A stretch of 64,000 nucleotides of DNA from Agrobacterium tumefaciens (GCF_005221325.1 NZ_CP039888.1:620001-684000); one strand, 5' to 3'; counted from the stretch's first letter, positions 18,079 to 28,470 are shown. Notes: a model not told the origin generated them from the letters alone. Translations and numbers: made by a program.

Positions 18079-18888
18079 ATGGGCCAAGCCCAGTTCCTGA
18101 TGCCGAAAACCGTTCTGCCCGGTGTCGCCGCCGTGGTGGCGGACAGCGACCGCTCCTTTCCGCGCCACATGCATGACCAGTTCGGCATCGGTCTGATCGA
18201 ACGCGGCGCACAGAAATCGCTTTCCGGCCGCGGCATGGTGGAGGCCGGGGCCGGCCATGTCATCACCGTCAATCCGGGCGAGGTGCATGACGGCATTCCG
18301 CTCGGAGAGGGTGGCCGTGCCTGGCGCATGCTCTATCTCGACATTGAGATCGTCCGCGGCGCCATTGCCGATATCAGCGAGAAGGATCGCGGCACGTTCG
18401 AATTCGCCTATCCCGTGGATACGAGACCTCTGGCGGAGCGGTTCAACGCTGTCTTTTCCGCCGTCACTGCGAAGGAACGACCGGGCGAAACCCTTGATAG
18501 TGACGAGACCCTGCTGATGCTTCTGGCGCATGCCATGGAGACGGTGGTCAACCGGCCTGACATGGCTGCACCCGACGCCATAAGGCGGGCGAAAAGCAGC
18601 ATCGATGACGACCCCGCCCGCCCGTTCCGCCTTGCCGATCTGGCCGGGGAGGCAGGCATGAGCCAGTTCCGCTTCCTGCGGGCCTTCGCCAGGACCACGG
18701 GCCTGACGCCGCACAACTATCTTCTCCAGCGCCGCGTCCATCTGGCCCGGCATGCGTTGGCTAGCGGCGTGCGGCCCGCCGAGGCCGCCTTCATTGCCGG
18801 TTTTGCCGACCAGAGCCATCTGAACCGGTTCTTTGTGCGCCAATTCGGAGTGACACCGGGAGTGTATCGGGCGGCGACACGCGGCTGA
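18079..18888 (+). CDS. AraC-family transcriptional regulator
   Basis: 269 aa. The N-terminal cupin sensor (HMHDQFGIGLIERG and NPGEVHDG) is followed by two HTH motifs in the last 100 residues, ending GFADQSHLNRFFVRQFGVTPGVYR, a classic AraC tail. The next gene in the same direction is a LysE-type exporter, a common AraC partner, though a repeat element separates them. Confidence 0.9.
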   Translation: MGQAQFLMPKTVLPGVAAVVADSDRSFPRHMHDQFGIGLIERGAQKSLSGRGMVEAGAGHVITVNPGEVHDGIPLGEGGRAWRMLYLDIEIVRGAIADISEKDRGTFEFAYPVDTRPLAERFNAVFSAVTAKERPGETLDSDETLLMLLAHAMETVVNRPDMAAPDAIRRAKSSIDDDPARPFRLADLAGEAGMSQFRFLRAFARTTGLTPHNYLLQRRVHLARHALASGVRPAEAAFIAGFADQSHLNRFFVRQFGVTPGVYRAATRG

Positions 18889-18902
18889 TCTTCGCTCTTT
18901 TT

Positions 18903-19014
18903 CGTCATACCGACCTTGAGCCGGAATCCCGCCGTCGCGCGTCTGCGCGGCGAAAAAACTCTTTCAGACCAATGGCTTGGGCTGGCTGGATGCGGGATCA
19001 GGTCCGGCATGACG
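18903..19014. repeat. Mosaic palindromic repeat, family A (copy 1)
   Basis: About 110 bp bounded by CGTCAT and ATGACGG. Outer inverted arms of the type CCGACCTTGAGCCGG and CGGGATCAGGTCCGG surround an internal GCGCGTCTGCGCGG hairpin and a GGCTTGGGCTGGCTGGAT block. Related copies lie at 25.5, 34.4, 39.6 and 52.9 kb. This matches the RIME-like intergenic mosaic elements of Rhizobiaceae. Confidence 0.8.
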
Positions 19015-19167
19015 GACGGAGAGGAATTGGCGCATCAACTCACCGCTGGAATACGCCGCAATCCGGCGATGACGGTGTGCGGATGTGGCGCTGCAATTTC
19101 ATCCAAGACACCCACCCCACGCATCATCATGCTCCCGTCCTCCACCCCAAGAGGACAGACCCGCACC

Positions 19168-19779
19168 ATGACACCCGAATTCCTCATCACATCCTTCATC
19201 GTCGCCGCCTCTCCCGGAACCGGCGTGGTCTACACGCTGGCCGCCGGCCTCTCGCAGGGGGCGAGGGCGAGCGTCGTCGCGGCCTTCGGCTGCACGCTCG
19301 GCATCGTGCCGCATCTGCTCGCCGCCATCACCGGGCTTGCCGCCATCCTGCACACCAGCGCACTGGCCTTCAGTGTGGTCAAATATCTGGGGGTTGCCTA
19401 TCTCCTCTACATGGCGTGGAATACGCTGCGGGAAGATGGCGCACTGAAGATCGATGAGACGAGGCAGCGGCAGAAGGCCGCCCGCGTCATCGCTGAGGCG
19501 ATCCTCATCAATCTGCTGAACCCGAAACTATCGATCTTCTTTTTCGCCTTTCTGCCGCAGTTCATCGCGCCGGGCGAGCTTTCGCCGACAGGCCGCATGG
19601 TCGAGCTCGGGCTGATCTTCATGGCCATGACGTTTCTGGTCTTTGCGCTTTACGGCTGCTTTGCCGCCTCGGTCCGGCGGCAGGTCGTGTCGCGCCCGGC
19701 GGTTCTTACCTGGCTGAGGCGCAGCTTGGCCGCCGCTTTCGTGGCGCTGGGTGCGAAGCTGGCCCTGACCGAGCGGTAA
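19168..19779 (+). CDS. LysE/RhtB-family exporter
   Basis: 203 aa inner-membrane protein with about six hydrophobic segments. The family start (FLITSFIVAASPGTGVVYTLAAGL) and the AILINLLNPKLSIFFFAFLPQF segment are diagnostic for LysE/RhtB amino-acid or metabolite exporters. The ATG at 19168 was chosen because the hydrophobic first helix starts there; upstream in-frame codons cover the repeat. Substrate unknown. Confidence 0.87.
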   Translation: MTPEFLITSFIVAASPGTGVVYTLAAGLSQGARASVVAAFGCTLGIVPHLLAAITGLAAILHTSALAFSVVKYLGVAYLLYMAWNTLREDGALKIDETRQRQKAARVIAEAILINLLNPKLSIFFFAFLPQFIAPGELSPTGRMVELGLIFMAMTFLVFALYGCFAASVRRQVVSRPAVLTWLRRSLAAAFVALGAKLALTER

Positions 19780-19803
19780 GACCCGAGCGGATAGCCGGCC
19801 GCC

Positions 19804-20631
19804 TCAGTCGTCCCAATCGGGTGCCAGATGGCCGGGGCTGACGATGCGGCCGTTCGGCCTGGCGAGCGCATGGATCGCCTGCATTTCCTCTTGCGTGAGC
19901 GCAAAATCGAAAATGTCGAAATTCTCCTTGAGGCGACTTTCCGTCGCCGTTTTGGAAAGCGCCACGATATCCGGCTGCTGCACCGCCCAGCGCAGGGTCA
20001 CCTGCGCGGCGGTCTTGCCGTGCTTCGCGCCGATATCCTTCAGGACAGGATCGTTCGGCACCTTGCCGTCAGCCATCAGATAATAGGCCGTCACCGACAT
20101 GCCGTGCTTGCGCGCCGCGGAAATCACCTTCGTCTGGTCGAGATAGGGGTGATATTCGATCTGGTTGGTGGCAAGGGGCGTGTCGGAGAGTTTCACCGCC
20201 TCTTCGGTCAGCGCCACGTTGAAGTTGGAAATGCCGATATTGCGGGCCTTGCCGGCCTTGCGCACCGCATTCAGCGCGCCCATGCGCTCGGCAAGCGGCA
20301 CATCGCTTTGCGGCCAGTGCAGCAGCAGCAGATCGACATAGTCAGTCTTCAGTTTCGCAAGGCTTTCATCGACCGAAGCCAGAAAGTCATCGTGGCGGAA
20401 GCGGTCCACCCACACTTTGGTGGTCAGGAAGATATCGTGCCGGGAAATGCCCGATTGCGCGATGACTTCACCGACGGCACCCTCGTTCTTGTAGATTTGC
20501 GCGGTATCGACATGGCGGAAACCGAGTTTCAACGCTTCCGGCAGAATGCGCCTCACATCGTCTTCCGGGATGCGGAAGGTGCCGAAACCGAGGGCGGGAA
20601 TATTCGCGCCATTCGCGCTGACGTCGTACAT
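19804..20631 (-). CDS. Aldo/keto reductase (2,5-diketo-gluconate reductase-like)
   Basis: 275 aa AKR. The catalytic tetrad is visible: Asp and Tyr in DTAQIYKNEG, Lys in LTTKVW and His in LLLHWPQ. The NADPH-binding C-terminal segment KTATESRLKEN is present. The start at 20631 (MYDVSANG) is preceded by AGGAGAGACACC and fits the family; an ATG 27 bp further up is less likely. Reduces aldehydes or ketones with NADPH; physiological substrate unknown. Confidence 0.9.
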   Translation of the reverse strand: MYDVSANGANIPALGFGTFRIPEDDVRRILPEALKLGFRHVDTAQIYKNEGAVGEVIAQSGISRHDIFLTTKVWVDRFRHDDFLASVDESLAKLKTDYVDLLLLHWPQSDVPLAERMGALNAVRKAGKARNIGISNFNVALTEEAVKLSDTPLATNQIEYHPYLDQTKVISAARKHGMSVTAYYLMADGKVPNDPVLKDIGAKHGKTAAQVTLRWAVQQPDIVALSKTATESRLKENFDIFDFALTQEEMQAIHALARPNGRIVSPGHLAPDWDD

Positions 20632-20916
20632 GGTGTCTCTCCTGTTTGCTGAAAACATCGCCGGCGAAAGGTGCCGGGTGGGGAAGCCGTCTTTCTTTAA
20701 CTGGTGTCGTCGCGATCGGTTTCAACCGTGCGGGAACGATATCATATCAGCACACAATCCACCGGGCGCGGGTCGGCGGTCTCGCCCATTGCCTCGCGCA
20801 GATTTATCTCGACGGTGGTAGTGGCGAGGATGCGAAGATCCCGACCCCTGTCTACATGGTGGTGGCTCGGGGCGGCGGCCCACGGCCCGCACTTCAGCAG
20901 CGTCGAGTTCAGTGCC
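20632..20916. other. 285-bp gap with no recognisable gene
   Basis: Lies upstream of the aldo/keto reductase and downstream of the methyltransferase. No family-like ORF is visible on either strand. It should hold the reductase promoter. The GC-rich stretch 20760-20890 looks like eroded coding sequence but I cannot assign it. Confidence 0.4.
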
Positions 20917-21687
20917 CTACTTCTTCACCGCCACCACGAAAAGTCGGGGGAAGCGCAACAGTAACCGGCCGTCCGCCATGGGTGGATAGGCCGCTGCGAT
21001 GCGCCGCGTATAGTCGGCGAGGAAGGCTTCGTGGTTTTCCTCGCCGGCGGCTTTAAGATAGGGGCGCAGCCCCGTACCCTTCACCCATTCGACGATGCTG
21101 TCCGCATCCTTCATCGGGTGATTGTAGATGGTGTGCCACACATCCACGCGGGCCGATTTCGGCGTCAGCGCGTTGAAGTAGTCGGATGGCGTGGGCAGCG
21201 GCTTGCGGCGTAGCCTGCCGTCGGCAAACGTCTCTTTCCATGTGCCGTTCGCTCCGGTTGCTTCCATCGCGGTATGCGTCGGTTCCTGCAGATTGTCGGG
21301 CATCTGCACGGCCAGAACGCCGCCGCTTTCCAACTGGTCCATCAGTTGTGATAAAACGGCAAGGTGGTCCGGCACCCACTGGAAAACCGCGTTGGCATAA
21401 AGCAGGTCGGCCTTTTGCGCCGGCTTCCATTTTGCAAGATCGGCCTTGCCGAAACGGGTGTTCGGCAGCCGGTCCGCTGCCTTTTCCAGCATGTCGTCGT
21501 CGCTGTCGATGCCGGTGATGACGTTGACGCCGTAACGATCGGTCAGAAGCTCGGTGGAATTGCCGGGGCCGCAGCCGAGATCATAGCCGTTCAGCACGCG
21601 CTCCAGCGGCACCTGGGCCAGAAGGTCCCTTGCGGGCCGTGTCCGCTCATCTTCGAATTTCAGATATTGGTGGGCGGACCATGCCAT
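20917..21687 (-). CDS. tam: Trans-aconitate 2-methyltransferase
   Basis: 256 aa SAM-dependent methyltransferase. N-terminal [23 protein letters not shown] and motif [15 protein letters not shown] match Tam. [16 protein letters not shown] is also characteristic. It methylates trans-aconitate, an inhibitor of aconitase. Full length, starts at 21687 with AGGAGGAAATC upstream. Confidence 0.9.
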   Translation of the reverse strand: MAWSAHQYLKFEDERTRPARDLLAQVPLERVLNGYDLGCGPGNSTELLTDRYGVNVITGIDSDDDMLEKAADRLPNTRFGKADLAKWKPAQKADLLYANAVFQWVPDHLAVLSQLMDQLESGGVLAVQMPDNLQEPTHTAMEATGANGTWKETFADGRLRRKPLPTPSDYFNALTPKSARVDVWHTIYNHPMKDADSIVEWVKGTGLRPYLKAAGEENHEAFLADYTRRIAAAYPPMADGRLLLRFPRLFVVAVKK

Positions 21688-22070
21688 GATTTCCTCCTGC
21701 GGAAACGTCGTATCCGGATGGGCGAACGAGGACGGGCAGAGGGCGCTGCAAGCGCCGTCAGAGCCCTACCATCGCATGCGCGAAATCGCGCCGCCATCAT
21801 CAGATGCATGAATTATTGTGATGAATCTATTCATCAACCTTTTGTTTCGCCTCACAAAACGTCTTTGTCGGGGCCTGCATTTGTTATTTTCCATCAAAAT
21901 CAGATATGGCGGCAATTAAAACTTGACCTGTCTGGGCGAGAGGCATTCACTCCGCCCGATTTCCAGCAGATGCCGGTTAAGAACGCGAAGCGTTTTGCGT
22001 CCGGAAATGCACCAGTACAAAAAGACGGAGCGTTTTCGCCAGACGGAAATGCTTGATACAGGAGACCGTT
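21688..22070. other. Intergenic region with degenerate family D repeats
   Basis: 383 bp between divergent tam and the aminotransferase. 21988-22010 (AAGCGTTTTGCGTCCGGAAATGC) and 22028-22052 are two related copies of a short rhizobial motif also present at 52.5 kb. The AT-rich part 21800-21920 probably holds promoters. No ORF of note. Confidence 0.45.
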
Positions 22071-22952
22071 ATGAGCGTCGATACCGCACCCCGATCAACC
22101 ACCTGGACCTATGTTGACGGTCAATGGCTGCCCGGCAATCCGCCGCTCATCGGCCCGACCTCGCACGCCATGTGGCTGGCCTCCACGGTGTTCGATGGCG
22201 CGCGCTGGTTTGATGGTGTAGCCCCCGATCTCGATCTGCATTGCCAGCGCGTCAACCGCTCTGCGATCAACATGGGCATGAAACCGACCATGACCGCGGA
22301 AGAGATCGAAACCCTGGCGCTGGAAGGCGTCGGGAAATTCGACGGCGAGATGGCAATCTATATCAAGCCGATGTATTGGGCCGAGCACGGCATGCCCGGC
22401 AGCGTCGTGGCGCCGGATGCCAGCTCCACCCGTTTTGCGCTCTGCCTCTTCGAAGCGCCGATGGATGCCGGCAAGCCGCTGACGCTTACCGTCTCGCCGC
22501 TGCGCCGTCCGTCGCCAGAGACCGCGATGACCGATGCCAAGGCCGGCAGCCTTTATCCCAATAGCGGCCGCGCCATTCTGGAAGCCCGCTCGCGCGGTTT
22601 CGACAATGCCCTGATGCGCGACATGAACGGCAATGTCGCCGAATCCGCCTCGGCCAACATCTTCATGGTCAAGGATGGCGTCGTCTTCACCCCTGTCCCG
22701 AACCGCACCTTCCTTGCCGGCATCACCCGTTCGCGCGTGATCGGCCTTCTGCGTCAGGCCGGTTTCGAAGTCCAGGAAGCGACGCTGTCGGTCGAAGATT
22801 TCCGCGAAGCCGATGAAATCTTCTGCTCGGGCAATTATTCCAAGGTTTCGCCTGTCGTGAAGCTGGATGACCGCGAATTGCAGGCAGGTCCGGTCGCCCG
22901 CAAGGCGCTTGATCTCTACATGGATTGGGCACGTCTCGGCGCAGACGTCTGA
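22071..22952 (+). CDS. ilvE: Branched-chain-amino-acid aminotransferase (fold type IV)
   Basis: 293 aa PLP enzyme transferring amino groups between Leu/Ile/Val and 2-oxoglutarate. Fold-type-IV features: STVFDGARWFDG, the PLP-lysine region TDAKAGSLYPNSGRAI, and NVAESASANIFMVKDG. Starts at 22071 with ACAGGAGACC. An upstream in-frame ATG at 22053 is less well placed. Some relatives act on D-amino acids, so substrate range is inferred. Confidence 0.85.
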   Translation: MSVDTAPRSTTWTYVDGQWLPGNPPLIGPTSHAMWLASTVFDGARWFDGVAPDLDLHCQRVNRSAINMGMKPTMTAEEIETLALEGVGKFDGEMAIYIKPMYWAEHGMPGSVVAPDASSTRFALCLFEAPMDAGKPLTLTVSPLRRPSPETAMTDAKAGSLYPNSGRAILEARSRGFDNALMRDMNGNVAESASANIFMVKDGVVFTPVPNRTFLAGITRSRVIGLLRQAGFEVQEATLSVEDFREADEIFCSGNYSKVSPVVKLDDRELQAGPVARKALDLYMDWARLGADV

Positions 22953-22974
22953 CATCCGCATCCATTGCGTTAAA

Positions 22975-23014
22975 CGCGGCCATGGCTGGCATTCGTCCGG
23001 TCATGGCCGTTTTT
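22975..23014 (+). terminator. Terminator of the aminotransferase gene
   Basis: CGGCCATG/CATGGCCG stem with an additional partly paired middle, followed by TTTTTG, just after the aminotransferase stop codon. Confidence 0.75.
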
Positions 23015-23122
23015 GTTGCGGCGCAAAAAAAATCCCCAAAAAGATGGGGGAGTTTAATCCAATTTTAGACAAGCTTATTTTAGCTTGCGGCATCTTCATT
23101 TCCGGCTAGCGGGGGCCGCCAG

Positions 23123-25483
23123 ATGTCTTTCAGCATTCGTAATGTACTTGTTGGATTTTTCCTTACAATCAGCCTTGCGCTGGCCGGTCTGGTCGGCACT
23201 GAATTGTCGCGATCGGCCAATCGCGCCGGCACGTTTTCAGAGGTCGCGCAGCTCGTCTCGCTCGACAAGCTGCTTTTCAATGCGCTTTTGAATTTCCGCA
23301 GCGAACGCGGCGACAGCGCCACTGCGTTGACGCTCGATCCGTCGAAATCGGCAGGCAGCATCGCCAGCGTGCAGGCCGCACGACTGAAGGTGGATGCCGC
23401 CATGACGGCGTTCCTTACACAGTCGGCATCGCTCGATAGCGCGCAGCTGCAGGCGCCGCTCAAGCGCGTGAAAGATGTCTATGCGCAGTTCGTCGAGCTC
23501 AGAAAGAAGGTCGACGCCAATGTCTCGCAGCCGCTCGACCGGCGCGAAGCTGGGCTCGACAAGACGGTCATGACGCTCGGCGGCGATTTCCTCGCCTCGC
23601 TCGAAGTCGGTTCGATGGCGCTTGAAGGCACTGTCCGCTCTCTCGATCAGGGCCAGACCGGTTTGATCCAGCTGCGCTCCTATGGCTGGTCCGCCCGCGC
23701 GCTGGGCGGCAGCGCCACCGTCGTTCTCAACGCTGCCGTTGCCCAGAACCGGCCCCTGACCGCGCAGGAAATGCAGCAGCTCGGCGCATTCGATGCCGGT
23801 GCGGCTTTCGCGTGGAAGGCGACCGGCGATCTGGTTGCCCATGAATCGACGCCGCAGTCGCTCAAGGATATCTACGCCACCGCGGACAAGACCTATTTCA
23901 AGGGCGATTTCAACACCCAACGCACCAAGCTCATCGATGACCTGAACAATGGCCGCACGCCCGCCTTCACCATGGATAGCTGGCGCACCACCGTCACCGA
24001 AAATCTCGGCACGATTGCAAAAATCGCCTCTGCCGCGATGGATGTGCTCGATGCCAATGCCGCAAAGGCAAAACAGGACGCCTTCATCGGTGCGATGCTC
24101 TATCTGGCCGTCTTCGTCCTTACGCTGGCGCTCTGCATTGTGTCGCTTGCCGTCATTGTCGGCCGCGTCACCCGGCCGATCAGCCGCCTGACCAACGCGA
24201 TGATGGAGCTTTCGGGCGGCAATCTTGCAATCGATGTCGCCGGCGCAAAACGCGGTGATGAGATCGGCGAGATGGCCCGCGCCGTGGAAATCTTCCGCGA
24301 GGCGGCCATCCGTAACCGGCAGCTGGAAGCGGACGCCGTCGCCAATCGCGAGCAGGCCGAGCGGGACCGCATCGAGTTGCAGCAGCGCGCCGAGGCCGAG
24401 GCCGAAGAACGGCTCAACCAGGCCACGGGTTCGCTGGCGGGCGGTCTTCGCCGTCTCGCCTCCGGCGACATGGTCTGCGAGATCGCAACGCCGTTCGCGC
24501 CCCAATTCGAAGCGTTGCGACACGATTTCAACAGCTCCGTGCATCAGCTGCGCGAGGCGCTGACGAGCGTCGGCCAGTCCGTTCAGACGGTGAATGGCGG
24601 CGCGCATGAGGTTTCCTCGGCATCCGACGATCTTTCCCGCCGCACCGAGCAGCAGGCCGCTTCACTGGAAGAGACGGCTGCTGCGCTGGAAGAGATCACC
24701 GCCAATGTGTCCGCCACCTCCAAGCGGGCCGGCGAGGCGCGTGACACGGTGCGGGAAGCAAGGACAAAGGCCGATCTTTCCGGCAAGGTGGTGCGCGATG
24801 CCGTTTCCGCGATGGAACGCATCGAACATTCCTCGCGCCAGATCGGCCAGATCATCGGCGTCATCGACGAAATCGCCTTCCAGACCAACCTTCTGGCGCT
24901 GAATGCGGGCGTCGAGGCGGCAAGGGCGGGCGACGCCGGCAAGGGCTTTGCCGTCGTCGCACAGGAAGTTCGTGAACTGGCGCAGCGTTCCGCCAATGCG
25001 GCGAAGGAAATCAAGCAGCTCATCAACACCTCAGCCGTTGCGGTGGGTGAGGGCGTGAAGCTGGTTGCCGATACCGGCGTCGGGCTTTCCGAAATCGAGC
25101 AGCTGGTGCTGTCCGTCAACACCCATATGGATGCCATCGCCACGGCGGCGCAGGAGCAGTCGGCCGGTCTCTCCGAGGTCAATACCGCCGTCAACCACAT
25201 GGATCAGGCTACGCAGCAGAATGCCGCCATGGTCGAGGAAATGAATGCGGCCGGTGCCGGTCTCGCGCAGGAATGTGCCAATCTCCAGGCCCTGCTTGCA
25301 CAGTTCCAGCTCGGCCAGCAGGCCTCGGCATTGCGGGAGACGGCACGGCATATGCAGCGCGCCGCAAGCCCTGCGCGCACTCCGGCCGCACCCATCGCAG
25401 CACCTGCACGGGCCCGCCCCGTCGCCGCTTCGCGAGGCAATGCGGCTGTGGCTGTGAAGGGGGATGACTGGACGGAGTTCTGA
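23123..25483 (+). CDS. Methyl-accepting chemotaxis protein
   Basis: 786 aa chemoreceptor. TM1 about residues 8-28, a helical periplasmic sensor domain (about 30-320), TM2 about 322-346, HAMP about 347-400 ([15 protein letters not shown]) and a second HAMP-like region ([14 protein letters not shown]). A long signalling domain follows with the hairpin tip [26 protein letters not shown]. The C-terminus ends DDWTEF, matching the xWxxF tether for CheR/CheB. Ligand unknown. Single gene, not beside che genes. Confidence 0.95.
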   Translation: MSFSIRNVLVGFFLTISLALAGLVGTELSRSANRAGTFSEVAQLVSLDKLLFNALLNFRSERGDSATALTLDPSKSAGSIASVQAARLKVDAAMTAFLTQSASLDSAQLQAPLKRVKDVYAQFVELRKKVDANVSQPLDRREAGLDKTVMTLGGDFLASLEVGSMALEGTVRSLDQGQTGLIQLRSYGWSARALGGSATVVLNAAVAQNRPLTAQEMQQLGAFDAGAAFAWKATGDLVAHESTPQSLKDIYATADKTYFKGDFNTQRTKLIDDLNNGRTPAFTMDSWRTTVTENLGTIAKIASAAMDVLDANAAKAKQDAFIGAMLYLAVFVLTLALCIVSLAVIVGRVTRPISRLTNAMMELSGGNLAIDVAGAKRGDEIGEMARAVEIFREAAIRNRQLEADAVANREQAERDRIELQQRAEAEAEERLNQATGSLAGGLRRLASGDMVCEIATPFAPQFEALRHDFNSSVHQLREALTSVGQSVQTVNGGAHEVSSASDDLSRRTEQQAASLEETAAALEEITANVSATSKRAGEARDTVREARTKADLSGKVVRDAVSAMERIEHSSRQIGQIIGVIDEIAFQTNLLALNAGVEAARAGDAGKGFAVVAQEVRELAQRSANAAKEIKQLINTSAVAVGEGVKLVADTGVGLSEIEQLVLSVNTHMDAIATAAQEQSAGLSEVNTAVNHMDQATQQNAAMVEEMNAAGAGLAQECANLQALLAQFQLGQQASALRETARHMQRAASPARTPAAPIAAPARARPVAASRGNAAVAVKGDDWTEF

Positions 25484-25518
25484 AGCCAGCCAGAGGGCCG
25501 CGAGCTGAGTGTTGTACT

Positions 25519-25632
25519 CCATCACCCCGACTAGATCCGGGGTCCAGTGCGATCAAGTCTTTGATCGCGAAAGAGTCTTCTCACGGCGCGGACGCGCCGT
25601 GGCTGGATGCCGAATCTAGGCCGGCATGACGG
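25519..25632. repeat. Mosaic palindromic repeat, family A variant (copy 2)
   Basis: Bounded by CATCACCCCGA and GGCATGACGG, with outer arms TAGATCCGGGGTCCAG and CGAATCTAGGCCGG. The inner hairpins (TCAAGTCTTTGATCGCG and CGGCGCGGACGCGCCG) differ from other copies, so the module order is shuffled. It lies between the chemoreceptor and the LysR gene. Confidence 0.65.
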
Positions 25633-25692
25633 AGGAGAGGTATCGTCCTCTTCTTCAACCGTATAAGCCCGCACCCGAGGTCGGTGCGGGCC

Positions 25693-26580
25693 TCACCCTT
25701 TCCCCACATCCGGCAATGCACCGGCAAGCGCCCTGAGCGGCGCGGTCATATGTTTGTCGCGCCTCATCGCCAGCGCAATCCGCCGTTCGAGCGGCGGTTC
25801 GAGAGAGCGCCATTCAAGCCCGGATGCGGCACCTTCATGTTCCACGGCCATGCGCGGCACGATGGCAAGGCCAAGACCTGCGCCCGCCAGTTTCTTGATG
25901 GCCTCGACGCTGCCCAGTTCCATGGCGGGCTGCACGGTGCGGCCGCTGGCTGAAAACCATTGGTCCACGAGTTTGCGCGTATTGCCGCCCTCGTAAAGCA
26001 GCAAAGATCGGATCGACAGCATTTCGGCAGTCAGCGCCGTTGCGGCAGGCACGGAGCCATGCGGGAACACCGCGACGAGTTCGTCGAGATGGATGTCGCG
26101 GATATCGAGGCTGCGGCCGCTGGCGGGCAGGGCCACCACCGCCGCGTCGATCGTATTGGCCTCCAGAAGCCGTAATATATCGTGGGTATTGCCTGTTTGC
26201 ACGACGATGTCGATGCCCGGCATCGCCTTCCGGATGCGGCCGAGCACCGGCGGCAGCAGGTAGATGCAGGCGGTGGCGCCCGTGCCGATCCGCAGGCTGC
26301 CCGTCGCCCCGCTGCGGTGGGGCGCAACCGTTTCGATGGCATGCGCCACCTCTTCGGATATGCGCCTTGCATGGATGAGAAAATCCCGCCCTGCGGCCGT
26401 AGGCTGCGCACGCCTGCCGACGCGCTCGACCAGCCGCACGCCCAGCTGCTTTTCCAGAAGCCTTATATGCAGGCTGATCGCCGGCTGCGTCAGCCCCGCT
26501 CTGTCGGCGGCGGCGGAAAAACTGCCGAGATCGGCCACATCCATGAAACTGCGCATCTGCCGGAGATCGAGGTCCATCAT
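25693..26580 (-). CDS. LysR-family transcriptional regulator
   Basis: 295 aa. N-terminal HTH (GSFSAAADRAGLTQPAISLHIRLLEKQLG) and complete effector domain. The start is at 26580 or 26577 (MMDLDLRQ). Longer readings through the upstream gap are unlikely because they run into the divergent acetyltransferase's promoter. The shared gap is about 100 bp and contains TTATCGTTTGTATAAGATAGATAA, a plausible LysR/promoter region. Confidence 0.88.
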   Translation of the reverse strand: MMDLDLRQMRSFMDVADLGSFSAAADRAGLTQPAISLHIRLLEKQLGVRLVERVGRRAQPTAAGRDFLIHARRISEEVAHAIETVAPHRSGATGSLRIGTGATACIYLLPPVLGRIRKAMPGIDIVVQTGNTHDILRLLEANTIDAAVVALPASGRSLDIRDIHLDELVAVFPHGSVPAATALTAEMLSIRSLLLYEGGNTRKLVDQWFSASGRTVQPAMELGSVEAIKKLAGAGLGLAIVPRMAVEHEGAASGLEWRSLEPPLERRIALAMRRDKHMTAPLRALAGALPDVGKG

Positions 26581-26676
26581 CAAAGAAAACCTTATCGTTT
26601 GTATAAGATAGATAATCTTTATTTTGGATGCGCCGCAATGCAGAATGAGGGCGTGAATGATCCGCAGGACAAGAGA

Positions 26677-27219
26677 ATGACCCTTTCCACCATTTCCAGC
26701 CTTTCGATCCGCCCCTGCGAGGAAGCGGATATTCCAGCCATTACCGAAATCTACCGCGATGCCGTGCTTCATGGCCGCGCCAGCTTCGAGATCGATCCGC
26801 CGAATGCGGAGACGATGGCCGAGCGACGCCGCCTGCTGGTGGAAGGCAACTATCCCTATCTCGTCGCCGAACACGATGGAAAAGTTGCCGGATATGCCTA
26901 TGCCGGCGCCTATCGCGCCCGCCCGGCCTATGGCGCGACGGTCGAGGATTCCGTTTATATCGACCCGGCCATGAAGGGCATGGGCATCGGCCGCAAACTG
27001 CTCGATGCGCTGATCGCGGAAGCCACCGCGCGTGGCTTCCGGCAGATGATCGCCGTCATTGGAGATAGCGCCAATGCGGCTTCAGTCGGCGTGCACCGCG
27101 CTGCCGGTTTCGAGCTTGTCGGCACCTTCAAATCCATCGGCTGGAAACATGGCCAATGGCTGGACACGGTGCTGATGCAGCGGGCCTTGGGCGAGGGCGA
27201 TACCACGCCGCGTTTCTAA
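26677..27219 (+). CDS. GNAT acetyltransferase, phosphinothricin-acetyltransferase-like
   Basis: 180 aa. Acetyl-CoA-binding motif GMGIGRKLLDALI (about residue 110) and the PAT-family signatures AYRARPAYGATVEDSVYID and SVGVHRAAGFELVGTF are present. Family members acetylate phosphinothricin, methionine sulfoximine or related amino acids. The ATG at 26677 gives a normal PAT length; 26638 would add 13 residues. Divergent from a LysR regulator. A second, more distant paralogue lies at 53.9 kb. Confidence 0.85.
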   Translation: MTLSTISSLSIRPCEEADIPAITEIYRDAVLHGRASFEIDPPNAETMAERRRLLVEGNYPYLVAEHDGKVAGYAYAGAYRARPAYGATVEDSVYIDPAMKGMGIGRKLLDALIAEATARGFRQMIAVIGDSANAASVGVHRAAGFELVGTFKSIGWKHGQWLDTVLMQRALGEGDTTPRF

Positions 27220-27224
27220 GTCCT

Positions 27225-27590
27225 TCAGGGCTTCGTGGAGCCGGGGATTTCCACCTTCAGCGTGTCGCCGGCAAGCTCGCTGCCCAGTTCCACGGCCTTG
27301 GTCTTCTTGTCGTAGACGCAGATATGGCTGATCGTAGCGTCTGCGCCCCCATTCTTGTCCATGAATTTCGCCTTGCCGGTAATGATGGCAAGCCCGTAAT
27401 TCTCGCTGCCAACCGGATCGACCACCGCCTTGGCATCCTCGATCATGTCCCTGGCCCCGGCAAGGCATGCCGTCTGCACGTCCGCCACGAATTCCTTCCA
27501 GGCATCGTCCGACGATGCGGCGGCCGGCAGGGCGAGGCAGGAGAGGGCGGCGGCGACAAGGATAAGGGGACGGATCAAAGGGCGGGTCAT
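27225..27590 (-). CDS. Small periplasmic protein of unknown function
   Basis: 121 aa with a clean signal peptide (LILVAAALSCLALPAAAS, cleavage about residue 25). The mature part has two Cys (about residues 41 and 91) that could form a disulfide. I do not recognise the family. The ATG at 27590 has AGGAAATTCC before it. Convergent with the acetyltransferase, 5 bp apart. Confidence 0.7.
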   Translation of the reverse strand: MTRPLIRPLILVAAALSCLALPAAASSDDAWKEFVADVQTACLAGARDMIEDAKAVVDPVGSENYGLAIITGKAKFMDKNGGADATISHICVYDKKTKAVELGSELAGDTLKVEIPGSTKP

Positions 27591-27810
27591 GGAATTTCCT
27601 TCCTGCAATATCATCAAAAGCGAACCGATAGGGTGGAAAACGGTACGCCAGGGTTGTGAAACAAATGTGGTGGCGGCTGGCTTGAGAGGAATTTTCTCTT
27701 TTGTCGGAACATTTTGATATTTCACAGGTTGCCCAAACAGAGCTTCGCTCCTATGGTCCGCTCACACGGTTTCTAGGAGCGGTAACCCGCTGCAAAAAGG
27801 AGTAAAAACC

Positions 27811-28413
27811 ATGGCCTTCGAACTTCCTGAACTCCCCTACGACTACGACGCGCTTGCACCCTACATGTCGCGCGAGACGCTCGAGTTCCATCACGACAAG
27901 CACCACAAGGCTTACGTCGATAACGGCAACAAGCTGGCTGCCGAAGCCGGTCTTTCCGACCTGTCGCTCGAGGAAGTCGTGAAGAAGTCCTTTGGCACCA
28001 ATGCCGGCCTCTTCAACAACGCTGCCCAGCATTACAACCACGTCCATTTCTGGAAGTGGCTGAAGAAGGACGGCGGCGGCAACAAGCTGCCGGGCAAGCT
28101 GGAACAGGCATTCGCCTCCGATCTCGGCGGCTATGACAAGTTCAAGGCCGATTTCATCGCCGCCGGCACCACGCAGTTCGGTTCCGGCTGGGCATGGGTT
28201 TCCGTCAAGAACGGCAAGCTCGAAATCTCCAAGACCCCGAACGGCGAAAACCCGCTGGTTCACGGCGCAGAGCCGATCCTCGGCGTCGACGTATGGGAAC
28301 ACTCCTACTACATCGACTACCGCAACCTGCGTCCGAAGTACCTCGAAGCCTTCGTTGATAACCTCATCAACTGGGACTACGTCCTGGAGCGTTACGAAGC
28401 CGCTGCCAAGTAA
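27811..28413 (+). CDS. sodB: Superoxide dismutase (Fe/Mn)
   Basis: 200 aa. Metal ligands His27 (EFHHDKHH), His77 (HYNHVHFW), and Asp and His of DVWEHSYYIDYRN are all present. The FNNAAQHYNH and FGSGWAWV segments point to the iron or cambialistic subgroup. Converts superoxide to peroxide in the cytoplasm. Excellent AAAAAGGAG site. Fe versus Mn use is not certain from sequence. Confidence 0.94.
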   Translation: MAFELPELPYDYDALAPYMSRETLEFHHDKHHKAYVDNGNKLAAEAGLSDLSLEEVVKKSFGTNAGLFNNAAQHYNHVHFWKWLKKDGGGNKLPGKLEQAFASDLGGYDKFKADFIAAGTTQFGSGWAWVSVKNGKLEISKTPNGENPLVHGAEPILGVDVWEHSYYIDYRNLRPKYLEAFVDNLINWDYVLERYEAAAK

Positions 28414-28435
28414 GGCTTGCGGAACGGAATTTTTC

Positions 28436-28470
28436 GAACACCCGGCCTTCGTGCCGGGTGTTCTGCTTTT
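28436..28470 (+). terminator. Terminator of the superoxide dismutase gene
   Basis: Eleven-bp stem GAACACCCGGC/GCCGGGTGTTC with a 6-nt loop, followed by TGCTTTT. Confidence 0.85.

Noticed and set aside
20646..21056. 136-codon plus-strand frame upstream of the methyltransferase
   Set aside because: It overlaps the minus-strand methyltransferase 3' end, has no domain and no start signal.
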